DNA of 64,000 bases from Polydactylus sextarius (lineage: Eukaryota; Chordata; Actinopteri; Polynemidae): contig CM028917.1 in assembly GCA_016801845.1 (NCBI GenBank), positions 1,854,501-1,918,500 of the forward strand, written 5' to 3'. Positions 46,215-57,589 of the stretch are shown piece by piece. The number at the start of each line of letters is the position of its first letter. Position 1 is the stretch's first letter. The translations under genes were made by a program, and so were the position numbers. The notes beneath the pieces were generated by a model. The model was not told the DNA's origin. It worked only from the letters and a program-made list of their open reading frames with translations, and ran no database searches.

Positions 46215-46680
46215 GACGGATCAGAAACATGTAACGACGCTTTGCAGGCGCTGGACACAAAAGCCCCAATAAGTAAATTCATGCTTTTACAATTCTTATA
46301 TGAACCACAATCTCCCTTTAAGTACCCTGCACACTGACTGATTAATTAACGAACACTCAACTTGAAAAATCGCATTCAACCAATTTAAATCTCCAATTAA
46401 CAGGCAGCAGCCCTCAAAAAATGAAGGAGCATTTCACAGAGTTTCAATAAAAACTAATGTTTCATAGCAGCCTGTCTAACATTACTCACAATGAAAGCTC
46501 GGGACAAGTTAAGCAATAATATTCAAACTCAAATTTCACAAACTGCATATATATAAGGAATTTCACGAGAAGGAAAGAAGAAGCTTTATAAATGGTCCTT
46601 TTTTTTTTCATTCTGCTCCATTATAATACAAACTAGATTAAAGTTTGGCTCAGTGAGCTATAGTATTACACCTCGCCACG
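46215..46680. other. AT-rich non-coding interval
   Basis: No gene recognised; TTAATTAACGAAC and TCCAATTAAC occur in unique DNA near 46343-46401. Confidence 0.45.
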
Positions 46681-46706
46681 AGCAGGAGTAAATGAATGCT
46701 CCTGCT
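46681..46706 (+). other. short perfect hairpin
   Basis: AGCAGGAG (46681-46688) pairs with CTCCTGCT (46699-46706) across a ten-base loop. May be chance. Confidence 0.4.
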
Positions 46707-46868
46707 AAAAATGAAACTGTAAATACCTGGAGCAGAGCTCTTCCCATCGTGAGGTGTGTGTTTTTTAATGAATTGACACACACACATGGTATTTTCTCCA
46801 CATGGCTTGAAAACAAATGGCATGATGGGTACTCGACGGGGCTGCAGGTTGAGGAGCGTCTCTGGGCT

Positions 46869-46907
46869 TTTTCTTTTTTTTCTTCTTCTTTTTTTTTTTT
46901 TTTTTTT
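46869..46907 (+). repeat. T-rich tract
   Basis: T8, CTTCTTC, then about nineteen T bases; creates Lys/Phe-rich artefact frames. Confidence 0.9.
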
Positions 46908-47051
46908 ATGACAAAACAAGCGGGACGCACGGCGCTTGATTTTAAACATCGACGACTTTAATTAGTGTCATTCTACAATCACCAATAATAGTGGTGAAAT
47001 GTGCGGGGCCCTGCCTCGCCTCTGACAGGTGCACGGAGCCGCGGCAAAGCA

Positions 47052-47089
47052 GGGGGGTGGGGTGGCGTTGAGGTGGGGGGTTGGGGGGG
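47052..47089 (+). other. G-run cluster
   Basis: G tracts of 6, 4, 6 and 7 with one 12-base loop; possible quadruplex. Confidence 0.45.
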
Positions 47090-47094
47090 CTCTT

Positions 47095-47910
47095 AACAAG
47101 ATAAGACCTGAAATCAGCGAGCCTGAAGGAACATTACCTGAACAAGTGTGTGCTGATGAAAATGACTGTACTGTCGACTTGCTTGGAAACAACTGAAGTG
47201 TTGTTCACACATCTTGAGGTGAAACAAGCCAACAACACAAGTAGCACTACGCCGGATAATTCCCCATCACTTGTACAGGCTGAGAAATGAGGGATCATCC
47301 CTTTGTATGTAAATGATCCGTTTGAATCTTTGGATCTGTGGTTAGAGACTGGCAGGAGAAAAAGAACTGTTATTCTACAAGGAAACAGATTAAACAGTCT
47401 GAGTCTGAGGAAAGAAAATGTCAACACATCACATGAGCGGTCCAGAATCAATGATGTGTTCCTCCATTTCTCAGTTGACTCTCAATAGTTTGATGTGGTT
47501 TGCTGAGTTGTGATGGAAATGAGAGTTTCAAGGATGTTAACTCGATTTTTGAATTTGGAAGCAGTGATTTTTACGTTCACTTTGTTGCTGTAGTTGGACT
47601 TTTAATCACATCACAGCATGTTTGTGATGAACACCATGTGATATGACTCTAGAGCAGCTGCTAAATGTTTGGCATTTTTACCCTAAACAGTCTCTGGAGC
47701 TCGTAACTATTGGTTCCTTCTGAAGGAGAAAATATAAATGGCTTCTTTTCTTTTGAAATAAAATGCTCAGTACTTCCCCCAAAACAGCTGGATGCTATAG
47801 TTTTTAGCAAATGCCACAGAAACAGAATTAAATTGTTTATTTGTCTGGGCCTATTTTTAGTGACAGATTCACACATGTTGACTTCTCTGATGTCTATTTT
47901 TGGTAACAGG
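47095..47910. other. non-coding interval
   Basis: No gene recognised. Confidence 0.5.
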
Positions 47911-47912
47911 AC

Positions 47913-47938
47913 AGTGTGTGTATGTGTGTGTGTGTGTG
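47913..47938. repeat. (GT)n microsatellite
   Basis: GT units with one TA interruption, just upstream of dispersed repeat copy 2. Confidence 0.9.
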
Positions 47939-47977
47939 AATCAAAATGAACTTCTGTGTGTTGTACATTGTTCATGG

Positions 47978-48061
47978 ATAATGAAGGGACATGTCACACC
48001 AGTGCAACACTGAGCCTCATTAATGTGTTTTTAATAGTTTCTGGACAATAATCAGGGCTCC
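47978..48061 (+). repeat. dispersed repeat, copy 2
   Basis: Clear homologue of 18324-18402: GGGACATGTCACACC, AGTGCAACACTG, CATTAATGTGTTTTTAATAG, TTTCTGGACAATAATC, GGGCTCC. Roughly 75-80% identical by eye with small indels. Unclassified. Confidence 0.65.
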
Positions 48062-48064
48062 AGA

Positions 48065-48570
48065 GTGCCACCATTTTGGTTACACATGTGATCTGTGCCA
48101 CTAAACATTTTCACTGGGTGCACCTGTGCGCCTGACATTTAAACAGCTCTGTCTCTGAGTGTATGTATGTGTGTGTGGTTAGTGCTCTTCGTAAGCTTAT
48201 TATGTCTCCTACCTGCATCCTGGGAAGACCTGCTCCCTGCTCTCTACCTCTGATTAGCTCTGACCATGACATTCCCAAATTTTCCACAATGTGGATCAAT
48301 AAAGGCATACCCATACGCATTGCCAAAGTTAAAACTGGTTTTTCAAAACAATAAAAGCTATATGAAAATGCCGCGGTGCCTGTCACACCTGCCCCTGCCT
48401 CTTAAAAGGCCAAGACGCCACATCAAACCAATACATCAATAACCAGGTGAAACAAATGAGCTGAGACGTCACGATTGATGAACTGACTTGGAGTCGGTTG
48501 GACAGGTTGTTGATACTACGACACAGATGCCAGGGCACCTGATGGCGTCACAAGATGGCGACACTCGTAT
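48065..48570. other. non-coding interval
   Basis: No gene recognised. Confidence 0.45.
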
Positions 48571-48574
48571 CCAG

Positions 48575-49140
48575 GATATTTTGGCTTTGTTCAAGCCTCC
48601 AGTTTATTCCAAAATGCTGCAGCACGAGTACTGACAGGAAGTAGGACCACAGATCATATTTCTCGTGTATTGGCTTCTCTTTAATGTCTTCCTGTAAAAT
48701 CCAGAGTAGAATTCAAAATCCTCCTGCTTGACTATAAAGACTTTATGATTATCATCCTATTAAATCACTGTGATCACAAACTGCTGGTTTACTTGTGGTT
48801 CCTAGAGTCTCTAAGACCAGAATGGGAGGTAGAGCCTTCAGTTATCAGGCTCCTCTCTGATGGAACCAGATCCCAGTTTGGGTCCAGGAGGCAGACACCC
48901 TTTCTATATTTAAGGTTAGACTAAAAACTTACAGTTAGAGATGGTTCAGGTGGGTCATGGATTTTCCTTCAGTTAAGGTGCTATAGGATTAGATCCCATG
49001 ATGCACTGCATCTCCTCTCTCTGTCTCTCTCACCCTCTTCTGCATATAATACATGCAGAAGAGTATCTATAATATTGTAAATTGCCTTAAGATAAATATA
49101 TTTTGTGATTTGTTGCTGTTCAAATAAAATGGAATTGATT
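48575..49140 (+). mobile_element. 5'-truncated L2-like LINE, dead
   Basis: Two translated blocks match the C-terminal end of the ORF2 protein of teleost L2/Maui-type LINEs: NAAARVLTG...DHI..VLASL and LPVKSRVEFKILLLDYK at about 48611-48740, then GLLVVPRVSKTRMGGRAFSY, QAPL and VWVQEADTL at about 48784-48905. There are in-frame stops in both blocks (for example after VLASL) and a missing stretch between them. The 3' end is a tail with GTTCAAATAAAATGG. It lies outside any gene and is inactive. Confidence 0.85.
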
Positions 49141-49144
49141 GTTT

Positions 49145-49205
49145 GTTGACAGTAAATAGAAAATAAAAGAAAACAAAAGAAAAGAAAGAAAGAAAAAGAA
49201 CACTG
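49145..49205 (+). repeat. A-rich purine tract
   Basis: AAAGA-type purine repeats after the LINE tail. Confidence 0.7.
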
Positions 49206-49345
49206 CTGTAATAAGGAAAACAGGCAGTGATTTTCTTCAATTCAAACACGTAGATGACCTTGGCTGAAGCTCACTTTTTAACGGCTGCTCTCTCTGAGAC
49301 GCCATTTACTCTGTGTAAAGCCTGAGGGGAGGGCAATGTATATTC
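49206..49345. other. non-coding interval
   Basis: Nothing recognised. Confidence 0.4.
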
Positions 49346-49349
49346 TATA

Positions 49350-49374
49350 TGTGTGTGTCTGTGTGTGTGTGTTT
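49350..49374. repeat. (GT)n microsatellite
   Basis: GT units with CT and TT interruptions. Confidence 0.9.
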
Positions 49375-49592
49375 GTGTTTTGAGCTTTGAGCTTTGCGAA
49401 ACAGAAGATAGTGTTCTCACAATGCTGAAGATATTGACTGGTTTCAATTTCCTCTGTCCTGACAGCCCATTTCATCTGCAACTCTGAATAAAAAGAGCTG
49501 CTGTTGTGTAGGGGGCAACGATGTAAACATCAACACTTCACCTTCACCTTCGGATCACACGTTTGTTCCCCGACAAACTAAAAACTTTTGAC

Positions 49593-49614
49593 TTTTTTTT
49601 TTTTTTTTTTTTTT
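49593..49614 (+). repeat. poly-T tract (22)
   Basis: T homopolymer; an A13 follows at about 49661-49673. Confidence 0.95.
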
Positions 49615-49889
49615 AACAAAAACTAGGCATGTAAATACAGAAGGTGGTGGTGGATTTGGGGAAAAAAAAAAAAAGAAAATTAGCATTAACTACAGTCACA
49701 AGCAAAATAGCCACGACGTAATTTAAACACAACAGAAATAAAGTCAGCTGCTGTTGGCAAAAGAGATCAAGAAAATGTTGGAGGGCAGCGGTGACACTCA
49801 TTGAATTACATGTTGACAGCTCTGTGTTAGTGAAGAGATGAAAGCAAAATGAGATTTTCAAAAAGTGAATATGGGGAATGACGGTGTTT

Positions 49890-50020
49890 CTCTCTCCACA
49901 TTGTCAAACTTGACAGTGCTATTACCATCACTATAACATCCGGTGCTGGCATATGGTATTCTGTTAGCAGGAAATCAGCTCCCTCGTTTGAATATTGATT
50001 GCATTCCCGGCAGAGAGACG
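49890..50020. promoter_or_regulatory. candidate conserved non-coding block
   Basis: Unique DNA with GTCAAACTTGACAG (imperfect inverted repeat), ATTACCATCA and GAATATTGATTGC. Enhancer-like by appearance. Confidence 0.2.
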
Positions 50021-50278
50021 ACTTAAGCCCCCCCCTTTTTTAAGGTAATGAGACTAAAAATACAATTAAATGTGGAAGAAAAGGGAGAAGATGAGGATGA
50101 GTTAGAGTTAGGTAAAAATCAACAATTTAATAAACAGCTGACAGGCTGCTTTTGTGTTTCAAAGAAAAATTAAACTCAGATTCTCAAAGATTTGTTTTGT
50201 ATCGGGCCTGAGGAAGATAATTGATAATTACCAGGTTGTTTGTGGATGACAGTTATAACATAACTTTAATTTGCAAGT

Positions 50279-50338
50279 AAAAAAAAAAAAAAAAAAATGT
50301 GAAAGGGACAATAAAAGAATGATTTTTTTTTTTTTTTT
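50279..50338 (+). repeat. A19 ... T16 inverted pair
   Basis: A19 (50279-50297) and T16 (50323-50338) are 25 bases apart and could form an A-T hairpin; adjacent AT-rich DNA continues to 50395. Confidence 0.85.
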
Positions 50339-50459
50339 AAATATATCTAATCGCTTTTTTCCAATATATTTCAATATTTAAATAGAAGGCGATTCTTCAG
50401 AATGTCAATGCAAACAAATTACTGCTAACATAAGATAAAATAAGATTCTTTTTCATCTT

Positions 50460-50600
50460 TTTTTCTCCCTCTTTTGACAGCCGATGCAATTAATATGAAT
50501 CCATGTGTGTCATTACCATATGTGCAGCGTTCATTCACAGTCAAAGACAAGCCCCCAGCTCAGAGTAGGAAAAGGCTCATCTTATCCAAAGTCATTATTT
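50460..50600. promoter_or_regulatory. candidate conserved non-coding block
   Basis: GATGCAATTAATATGAATCC and CATTACCATATG in unique DNA between A/T tracts. Enhancer-like by appearance. Confidence 0.25.
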
Positions 50601-50776
50601 ACTGAATTTCATTATCAAAACAATGAAATAATTTAGTTTTTTCATTTATTGGAGGATAATATATCAACCACAGATAAGAGCTGCTAAAAAATTGGGGTTA
50701 TTTGGGTAAATAAAGGCTCCTATGTAAGAATGAGAAGATAAGAGAAAAATGTTCTGTATGTCTGTAAACCTAATGT

Positions 50777-50882
50777 AAAAAAAAAAAAAAAAAAAACAAG
50801 GTTTCCAGGTAGTTCAATAAAAGAATAACGATTTTAAAAAAAAATATATGGAAAATGAAAAAAAAAAAAAAGAAAAAAAAAA
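50777..50882 (+). repeat. A-rich tracts
   Basis: A20 at 50777-50796, a further A-rich stretch at 50835-50882, and another A14 at about 51047-51060. Confidence 0.9.
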
Positions 50883-51064
50883 CCTCATCAGCTGAAAATA
50901 AATGGAAGAAAATGAGCTTAATGTTCCTTAAAATGGATTCATCTCCTAAAACTAAATGAAAACCAAAGAAAGAGTACTTCATCATAAACGCATGCCAAGT
51001 ATGGGGAAGAAAAAAGAAAACTTCACTTATTACTTTAACTTACATTAAAAAAAAAAAAAACTTT

Positions 51065-51590
51065 CATATGTGAGTTTCAGCTCTGAGGGGGAAAAAAATT
51101 CTCACTCTCAAGAAAAGACAAATGACAGAGTAATCCTATTACGCCCAGATTCTGTGTGGTGATATATTATCTCTTCATTAAACATTTGTGTTGGATCTCT
51201 GCTCTAATTAGTTAGCTTTACCCGTCGTCTTTGCACCAGGAGCTGCATCAGTCGCAGGTAGAGCTGTCGTCGAGTCTCGAGTGACACTTCAGCAGCAAAT
51301 ATATCTGTTTGTGTGTGAAAGCTATGAACGCATGTGTTTTAGAACGCTCCGGACTCATCTCTGGCAAGCTTTACTGCCCGCTGCTCTGACAAAAACATCA
51401 ACCCACTCAGCCAATGAAAGTACAGCAGCCTCCCTGTCATCTCCCAGAGAAATCAGCATACTGAGCATCTCCTGCGCTGTGTTCGTCGGCAAGTCAGTGT
51501 GTATGATTCCACTTCATCAGCCATGCACATCACCTTCCTAGTATTAGTTTTAGATGCCTTGTTTTTTTTTTTAGACTCTTAAAATTAGGG
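51065..51590. other. non-coding interval
   Basis: The 86-codon frame at 51281-51541 has no motif. Confidence 0.45.
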
Positions 51591-51591
51591 C

Positions 51592-52221
51592 GTGACAACA
51601 CTTGGACCTTTATTTAACCTCATGTCAGTGTGGCTTGTTATAGTAATTCTACTTGTTTATTTTATACTTATTCACTTCTTAATATCTGCCAGTGTTGTTA
51701 ACCCAAAGCGAGTTCAAGAAATGCTCATTAAAATGCAGTTTAATCAAAGTTCTATTCTTCTACCTGCTCCTTCATTTCATGCGGCTACAGGAAAAATTGT
51801 GTCCACAAAGTGCCTGAAACAAACCACTGCAGAGAACAGACTTCTTAAAACATGTGACCTAATGTATATGAACACCTTAGCATCATACAGCAACTATACT
51901 ACAACTGTGGAGATGAAGCACTATGTCTTCGCTTTTTAATCAACTTTGGTTCTGCAATCAAATCTTCAATTCAACCAGTTTTGCTCAAAAACTGAATTGC
52001 GTTTCATTTTTCCACCACAAGGGAGGGTAATCTTTCATCAAGTTGTCCTATTGTATCACCCACTGGAGGCTCACGTGAATAATACCACGCAAAAGATGGC
52101 AGTGGACCTGCTCAAAGTGAGGCACTGCTGGCTCATCACTCTGAAACGCAGCAATCCACCTGTAGGAGTCAAGTTAAGAAGAAACAAGCAACACTCATTG
52201 TTCAGTACTTTAGAGTGTTGA
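51592..52221 (+). other. two consecutive same-frame open frames
   Basis: A GTG-initiated 115-codon frame is closed by a single TAA (51937-51939) and the same frame continues open for 91 codons from 51946. The first part begins with a hydrophobic, membrane-like stretch (WLVIVILLVYFILIHFLI). Codons are AT-ending, there is no ATG at a sensible place and no domain is recognised. A decayed gene cannot be excluded, but chance is preferred. Confidence 0.12.
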
Positions 52222-52319
52222 GTGTCCAGCGTGTAGGAGACAATAATTTGAGTCCTGTCAACTGATGTTTTTATAACCGTAACCAAAGACTGTTCTTCGC
52301 TCTTAACCATGCAGGACAC

Positions 52320-52700
52320 ACATATATAGTTTCAAAGTGTAAGTTGTTCCATCATTAGGTTCCCAACACTGCTCCACAATGATCTGGGAACCAGTTTAAT
52401 TGAAACCTGTGGTGGTGTGTGCGTGTTGTGTGGCAGCGAATCAGCGAAGCTCATAAAAATCCTCCTTTAATGTTAACATTACCTTGTTAAATCGCCATGT
52501 GTTTCCTGTATTTGTCTTTTTTTAGATTAAAAGCACACTGATTTTAGAGAAATAAGTAAAAGTCTAACAGCATCAGTGAAATCTGGTGTGTTTATTTCCC
52601 TACCTAACACAACCATGATCACTACCATATATCTACCCTGGTCATCCACACCTCTCCTCCATTGAAAAGCCCCCCCGTTTGAGAATAACTGGTCCAAAAT
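52320..52700 (-). mobile_element. possible hAT-like element fragment
   Basis: Read on the minus strand, about 52693 to 52670 gives CAGTTATTCTCAAACGGGG, close to the CAGTGGTTCTCAAAC ends of vertebrate hAT transposons. About 300 bases away, GGTTCCCA (52358-52365) and TGGGAACC (52385-52392) form an inverted repeat near a CAGTGTTGGGAACC-like string. The two ends do not match each other well, so a single element is not proven. Confidence 0.25.
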
Positions 52701-52849
52701 GTCAGTTACTGTTGTCCCATTAAGATTAAGTTATTTGGGTCTATTTGGGTCTCAGACTGACTAGTGGTTCAACCCACATTTAGCATCTATGTGTTTGATT
52801 GATTTTGAGTAAATGCTGAATGTTGTTGGAGGAAGATAAAACATCTTCA

Positions 52850-53170
52850 GGGGACTCTACTTGTCATGAAAAGTTAAAGAGTATACTCGTGGCACTGCCT
52901 GATGGACTGCAGTGGTTTATCTTGAGAATCACGTCGCTCAGGCTCAGGCAAATTATGCATGAAGCATCAGATGATCCCAGTCCTGTTTGGCACCTCTAAA
53001 TGCAGTGCATTTAAGCTGCCAACATTTCATTCAACCCAAGTTTATCTAATATATGCAACCATTAATGCCAACTGTGGTGGAAATCTTCCATCAAGCTACA
53101 ATAATTAAACTGTGAATTTCCCTAATTAAGGGTCTAGTGCAGTTTATTTTGAATCAGCAATTGAACCATG
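52850..53170. promoter_or_regulatory. candidate conserved non-coding block
   Basis: Unique DNA with TGCAGTGCATTTAAG, CCATTAATGCC, ACAATAATTAAAC, CCTAATTAAGGG (palindromic) and CAGCAATTGAACC. The TTAATTAA-type palindrome suits paired homeodomains. Inference only. Confidence 0.3.
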
Positions 53171-53174
53171 TGTT

Positions 53175-53640
53175 CAAACTTTAAGTCAAAACAGATATTT
53201 GTCTCCATTCACTCGGGGCTAAAACTGTCTTGCGAGTTTTGTTCAACGTCGCTGTGAGCAGAGATGTACAGTGTTGCACTCGCGCTGAGGTGGTAAACAA
53301 TCAAATTGCCTACATTAGTGCAAGAATATCTGCAACAAATTGCTCCTGGCGAGAAACTGAGCCCATTATCTGATCAGATTTGACCACACATTCTTCAGTC
53401 CATCCAGCTGACAAAGACAAGCACAAGTGGGTAATGTGCCAGCCGGCGCTGACCTCAGACTGCGGGTGGTGGAGGGGGGGCAGGGTTCCCAGCACAGTGA
53501 CTCTCTTTTCCACCCACTTTGGAGTTTTTTTTAAGTCAGATCCACAGTGAGAGACTTCATGAATGACCCTTAATGTGACAGAGAAATTGGGGATCACTTT
53601 CTCTGTCTGGCTCTGCCAACAGTCTGATGATATCGACAAC
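53175..53640. other. non-coding interval
   Basis: The 109-codon minus frame 53310-53639 shows no domain. A G7 run at 53474-53480. Confidence 0.45.
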
Positions 53641-53689
53641 TAGATGACGTGAACGCGGGAGACTCCAAAGAGCGGATTAGAGAGGGGAG

Positions 53690-54260
53690 ATAAGGCTATC
53701 CACTGTAATTAAGCCCTATCTCGGTACAGCCACTGAAGAAAATAAATCACCCTTCAGAGCCTGCCAGTGTTGAAATGCATGAACAATTATTCAATAATTA
53801 ATCGTTATACATGCAGGCTCCAAACACTAATAGGACATATTTTAACTACAGCATTATAGCAGTGTTAAATTAAATTAAGTCTGAATGCATTTAAGATCAA
53901 TGTAACAGATCACCTATTTAACCTCTTTTAATCACCCTAATGTAATTGTATTAGCTCAGTTATCAGGCTTTTTATGATGTGCCCTATGTTAATTTCCCAT
54001 TCCAGCCATGTCTAATTGGGAGTTGAGATATATAGGGTGTGGCACCAGACATACTGTTGGCAACATTAAGTAGGGCCCTCGAGGAAGGTGCCAATCAAAC
54101 TCACGATCCAGTCCTGATGCTGCGCCAGGGCCGAGTGCCACATGCAGATGAGGTCAAACGTGACCTTATAACGTGTTAATGTGTTTACACAGTGTTATCA
54201 AATCTGCAAAGCACCGCTGCTGGCAAAGAAAAATAATTCTATGTATCTGCTAAGGCTATA
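53690..54260. promoter_or_regulatory. candidate conserved non-coding cluster
   Basis: Repeat-free AT-rich DNA with GTAATTAAGCCC, ACAATTATTCAATAATTAATCG, TTAAATTAAATTAAG, TTTTAATCACCCTAATG, TGTAATTGTATTAG, GTTAATTTCCC and TCTAATTGGG. Homeodomain cores recur at short intervals across more than 300 bases. Confidence 0.35.
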
Positions 54261-54469
54261 GTCAGACCAAAGAAAGCCTCGGTCGACTGAAATCAATTGG
54301 GTGTGGGCTACTGGGTTGCCTTATTAGTCTAGATAAGATATAAATAAACATAAAAGCTAACATATGCAGTGTAATAAACCAGTAGCGTCAGTAGAGTCAA
54401 CACTTATATGACTTGTCTTATATGTCTGTCAGGACCAGATTATTTTCTGAAACCAAACTGAACTGTACA

Positions 54470-54546
54470 AACCCAGAGATCTCATTGTATATTTATAGAT
54501 TTCATGTATATTTTTGTACAATGATGATAAAGAATCTTATCTAATC
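54470..54546 (+). mobile_element. possible retroposon 3' tail
   Basis: ATCTCATTGTATATTTATAG and TTTTTGTACAATGATGATAA ending in AAAGAATCTTATCTAATC resemble the TTGTACAATGACAATAAAG tails of vertebrate retroposons. Only the tail is visible and the family is unassigned. Confidence 0.35.
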
Positions 54547-54549
54547 GTA

Positions 54550-56838
54550 CAAACATGAGCTCGCTTTCAGCTACGTGTACGTTTTCTGCTGTAATCCTGA
54601 ATTCTGGCTGAGAACAGCTGGTGGTGGTGATCATGCTCGCTCTCCAAGAGCTTCGGCCATCATTGTTACGTCTTTACATCAAGACGTTACATCTTCAGCT
54701 GGCTACAACTTCAGTTGAAGCCAAAAAGTGACAGAAACAGAAACAAAACATTTCCACCATTTGGTGAATGGATAACAAATCTGTAACGTAAAAAACTAAA
54801 CAGCTGCTAATGCTAATGATTATTTTGAGTGTTGGGAACAAACAAGCAATTTAACAGAGTCACCTTTGCTTCAGAAGACTGTAAAAGACACTTTTGAGTT
54901 TTCTATATTGTTTGTTGATTAATCACAGAAGATAAATGGATAATGAACATAATCGGTGCTGTTGGATGCAACCCAAGATGAATTATTGTGATGGACAATA
55001 ATCTCGTTTAGCTTCTAGACGTTTTCATCAGGCATCTAAACTAATTACAGTACCATTAGTATTATTTAAGACAAATCTAAATGTTTAATACAATGAAAAT
55101 CATTAATATTACACAACCGCATCCTGCTCTTCTGCACTCAGTATCTAATAATCTAATTTTTTTAAAGAGCCCTCATCACATCTATTAAAATGACAAATCC
55201 ATTATAAAACTAGTGAACAACTCTTATAGCAACAATAGAGGAAGGCCAAAAGATATCAGACTTGTTCTGTTTCTAAATAAGTGCAGAGTGCAGTTTTTCT
55301 TCTTTTCCTGCAAAAAAGGGGAAGGCTTTTGTGAACAGCTTCATTTTTACCAATTTCCCACTCACCTGATCATCGCTTCAAGCTGCAAGGCATCAGCGTA
55401 CTGCCAATCTAACAATATCTGTGTCAAAGCAGGAAAAGAAGAGCCTGCTTCTCTATGTGGACAAGCATATAGCGTCTGTTCAGAAAATAAAAGTAACATT
55501 TCTCCTCAGAAGTGTTCACAAATGTGTATTTTCAGTTGCATAATTCCCCTTTTTCTGCAGCAAACCAACTGTGTTTGCAGCACACTGTACTGCTACAGTA
55601 CAGCCTGTTGTGCTTTTTGCTTCACAGCAGCTCGGTTCCAGCTCTTCCAGGTCTGTATTAGGCAGTCAGTAGTAAGAGGATATTACACATGAATAAAACA
55701 GAAGTTCTCTTTGAAATGATGTGACATTTCCATATCAACTGGAATGAAAACACTGTGGTACCCTTGATCTGTTTATGTGAAACTGAGCCAAGCAGCGAGA
55801 CACTGTGATGTTTGATGTTCTGCTGAGGGTTTGAGTCAGTCGGCCAGCTGGTGGTTAAGACAGACAAACGTCTGAAATTCCCCTGAACACTGCGGTCAAC
55901 AACACGCAGAGACATTATCGGACGAGATGCCAGTGGATGGAAACATGAACCGGTGTGACCAGTTAAAGGTGATGAGTCTCTAGTTTAAAACCGTGGTCAA
56001 ATCGGGAGCAAGTAAGGAGAAAGTTTCATCTATATAAATCCAGTTATGTTGACATGAAACATGTTGTATCAATTAAAAATGATCTTCATGAAAACAAGGA
56101 CATGTTTATTCATGGAGACACGTGGTATACTGCAGAGGACAACTTTAAATACTTGGTGTAAACTCTTGAGATTCAGATGCAAGAATCTTAAGTTTGTATA
56201 AGTTCATAATGACATATGTATATGTAGAAGTCTTTGTCAATACAGTGATGGAAACTAAACAAAATTGAAGCTGAAACATCAGATACAGCCGTGTTGTAGC
56301 CGCGAGTGATTTCTTTCTTTATACTGTGACGTTACAATAGTGTATTTATAATGTGAATGTGTTTGTAGAGGCCGTTTATCCTCCCCCAGCTTTGTTCCAG
56401 TTCTGTCCGCTCATTGATTGTTATTTAGCTGATTGTCTTGCCAGGTGCAATACCAGTTACCAGTTACCTCTAAATGGATCAATCACCTGCGTGTGAAAAC
56501 AATTTGTCTTCTGTAAATAAAGTGTCACGTCATTAGGCATGACCCTCGACTGTCATCATTAGTCAACATGAGGTTGACCCGAGAGAGACACAAGGAGAAA
56601 CGCTGGCGAGCACCTCAGATTTGTCACTATCGATGAATCTTAAAAATTCTATTTCCTGCAGGATTCTTTAGGTAAATGTGAGCAGGCAGCGTCATTATTT
56701 CTCCATGGCGCATTTAAAGAACAGCACAGCTCGTCTTGATCTCCTCGGTGCTCTTTTAGATTAAACCATCAAAGGCAACACACTAGGCAGCTAGGTTTGC
56801 CAATGCTAACGTTAACAATGCTATGACAACACTCTGAG
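54550..56838. other. non-coding interval
   Basis: Contains the longest open frame of the window (159 codons, 55213-55692), which has no domain, an improbable Cys-rich composition and AT-ending codons. No other feature. Confidence 0.5.
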
Positions 56839-56840
56839 CA

Positions 56841-56853
56841 CTGCCACCTTGTG
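56841..56853 (-). promoter_or_regulatory. CTCF-like motif, reverse orientation
   Basis: CTGCCACCTTGTG is the reverse complement of CACAAGGTGGCAG, close to the CTCF core. Confidence 0.25.
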
Positions 56854-56859
56854 AAAATA

Positions 56860-57585
56860 GAAAATGAACCACTGTCTCCCACCGATCTTTTCATGTAAAC
56901 TATAAAAAAGTTGATACTGTATTATGAAGTGTAACATTTTTTTCACTGAGGATGTTAAAGATGTATTCTTACAGTTTATATTTTCTTTTCCCAAAAAGTC
57001 AGGAGTCTTCAGCTGATGCATCAAATCATCTTCCTTTAGCCTTTGTTCTTAACGTTTGACAGAGAAGGTTGAAGTCTCTCAAAGGTCACTGTGTTAAGTT
57101 AGAAAACACTGAAGGAACAGCTCTCTAAAGCTAAAGCTCTTTCTTTTTTCTTTTCTTTTTTTTATATATTCACCTTCGTTCCACCTTACCCCGAGGCGGT
57201 CGCTGAGTTTGGTAAGAAAGAAGGACGGAGAAGCATTTTGCCAGGAGCACAGAATCACTAGACTTAAGTCAGTGGCAGCTTGACTCCTCTGGAGAATGAC
57301 AACCACAAGGAAACAAAGACAGCGTGATGGTTTGACTGACAGCCTTTTATGTCTTTTCACTACAAGGTCAGATGTACCCCAAACAGAAAACAGATGTGAG
57401 TGATCCTGGATTTCTTAAAGGACGACCTCTGTGTAGGATCCAAACACTGTATGTTTTCTTAAAACCAAGATTATGAATTATGAGTAGCAGGAAAATAGAA
57501 GAAGCTCTGAAGTGTTGACTTATAACAAAAAATTAAAAAAAGTAAGCCAAATAGCAGCGGAGTAGAATAATCTAAATATAATTGT
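56860..57585. other. non-coding interval
   Basis: T-rich and pyrimidine-rich at 57138-57166. No gene recognised. Confidence 0.5.
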
Positions 57586-57589
57586 GTGA

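Noticed and set aside
48575..49140. Endogenous retrovirus
   Set aside because: The protein blocks match the C-terminal end of a non-LTR LINE; no LTRs, gag, or env-like sequence.
55213..55692. 159-codon open frame, the longest in the window
   Set aside because: AT-ending codons, erratic Cys-rich composition, a Phe run from a T tract and no recognised domain; consistent with chance.
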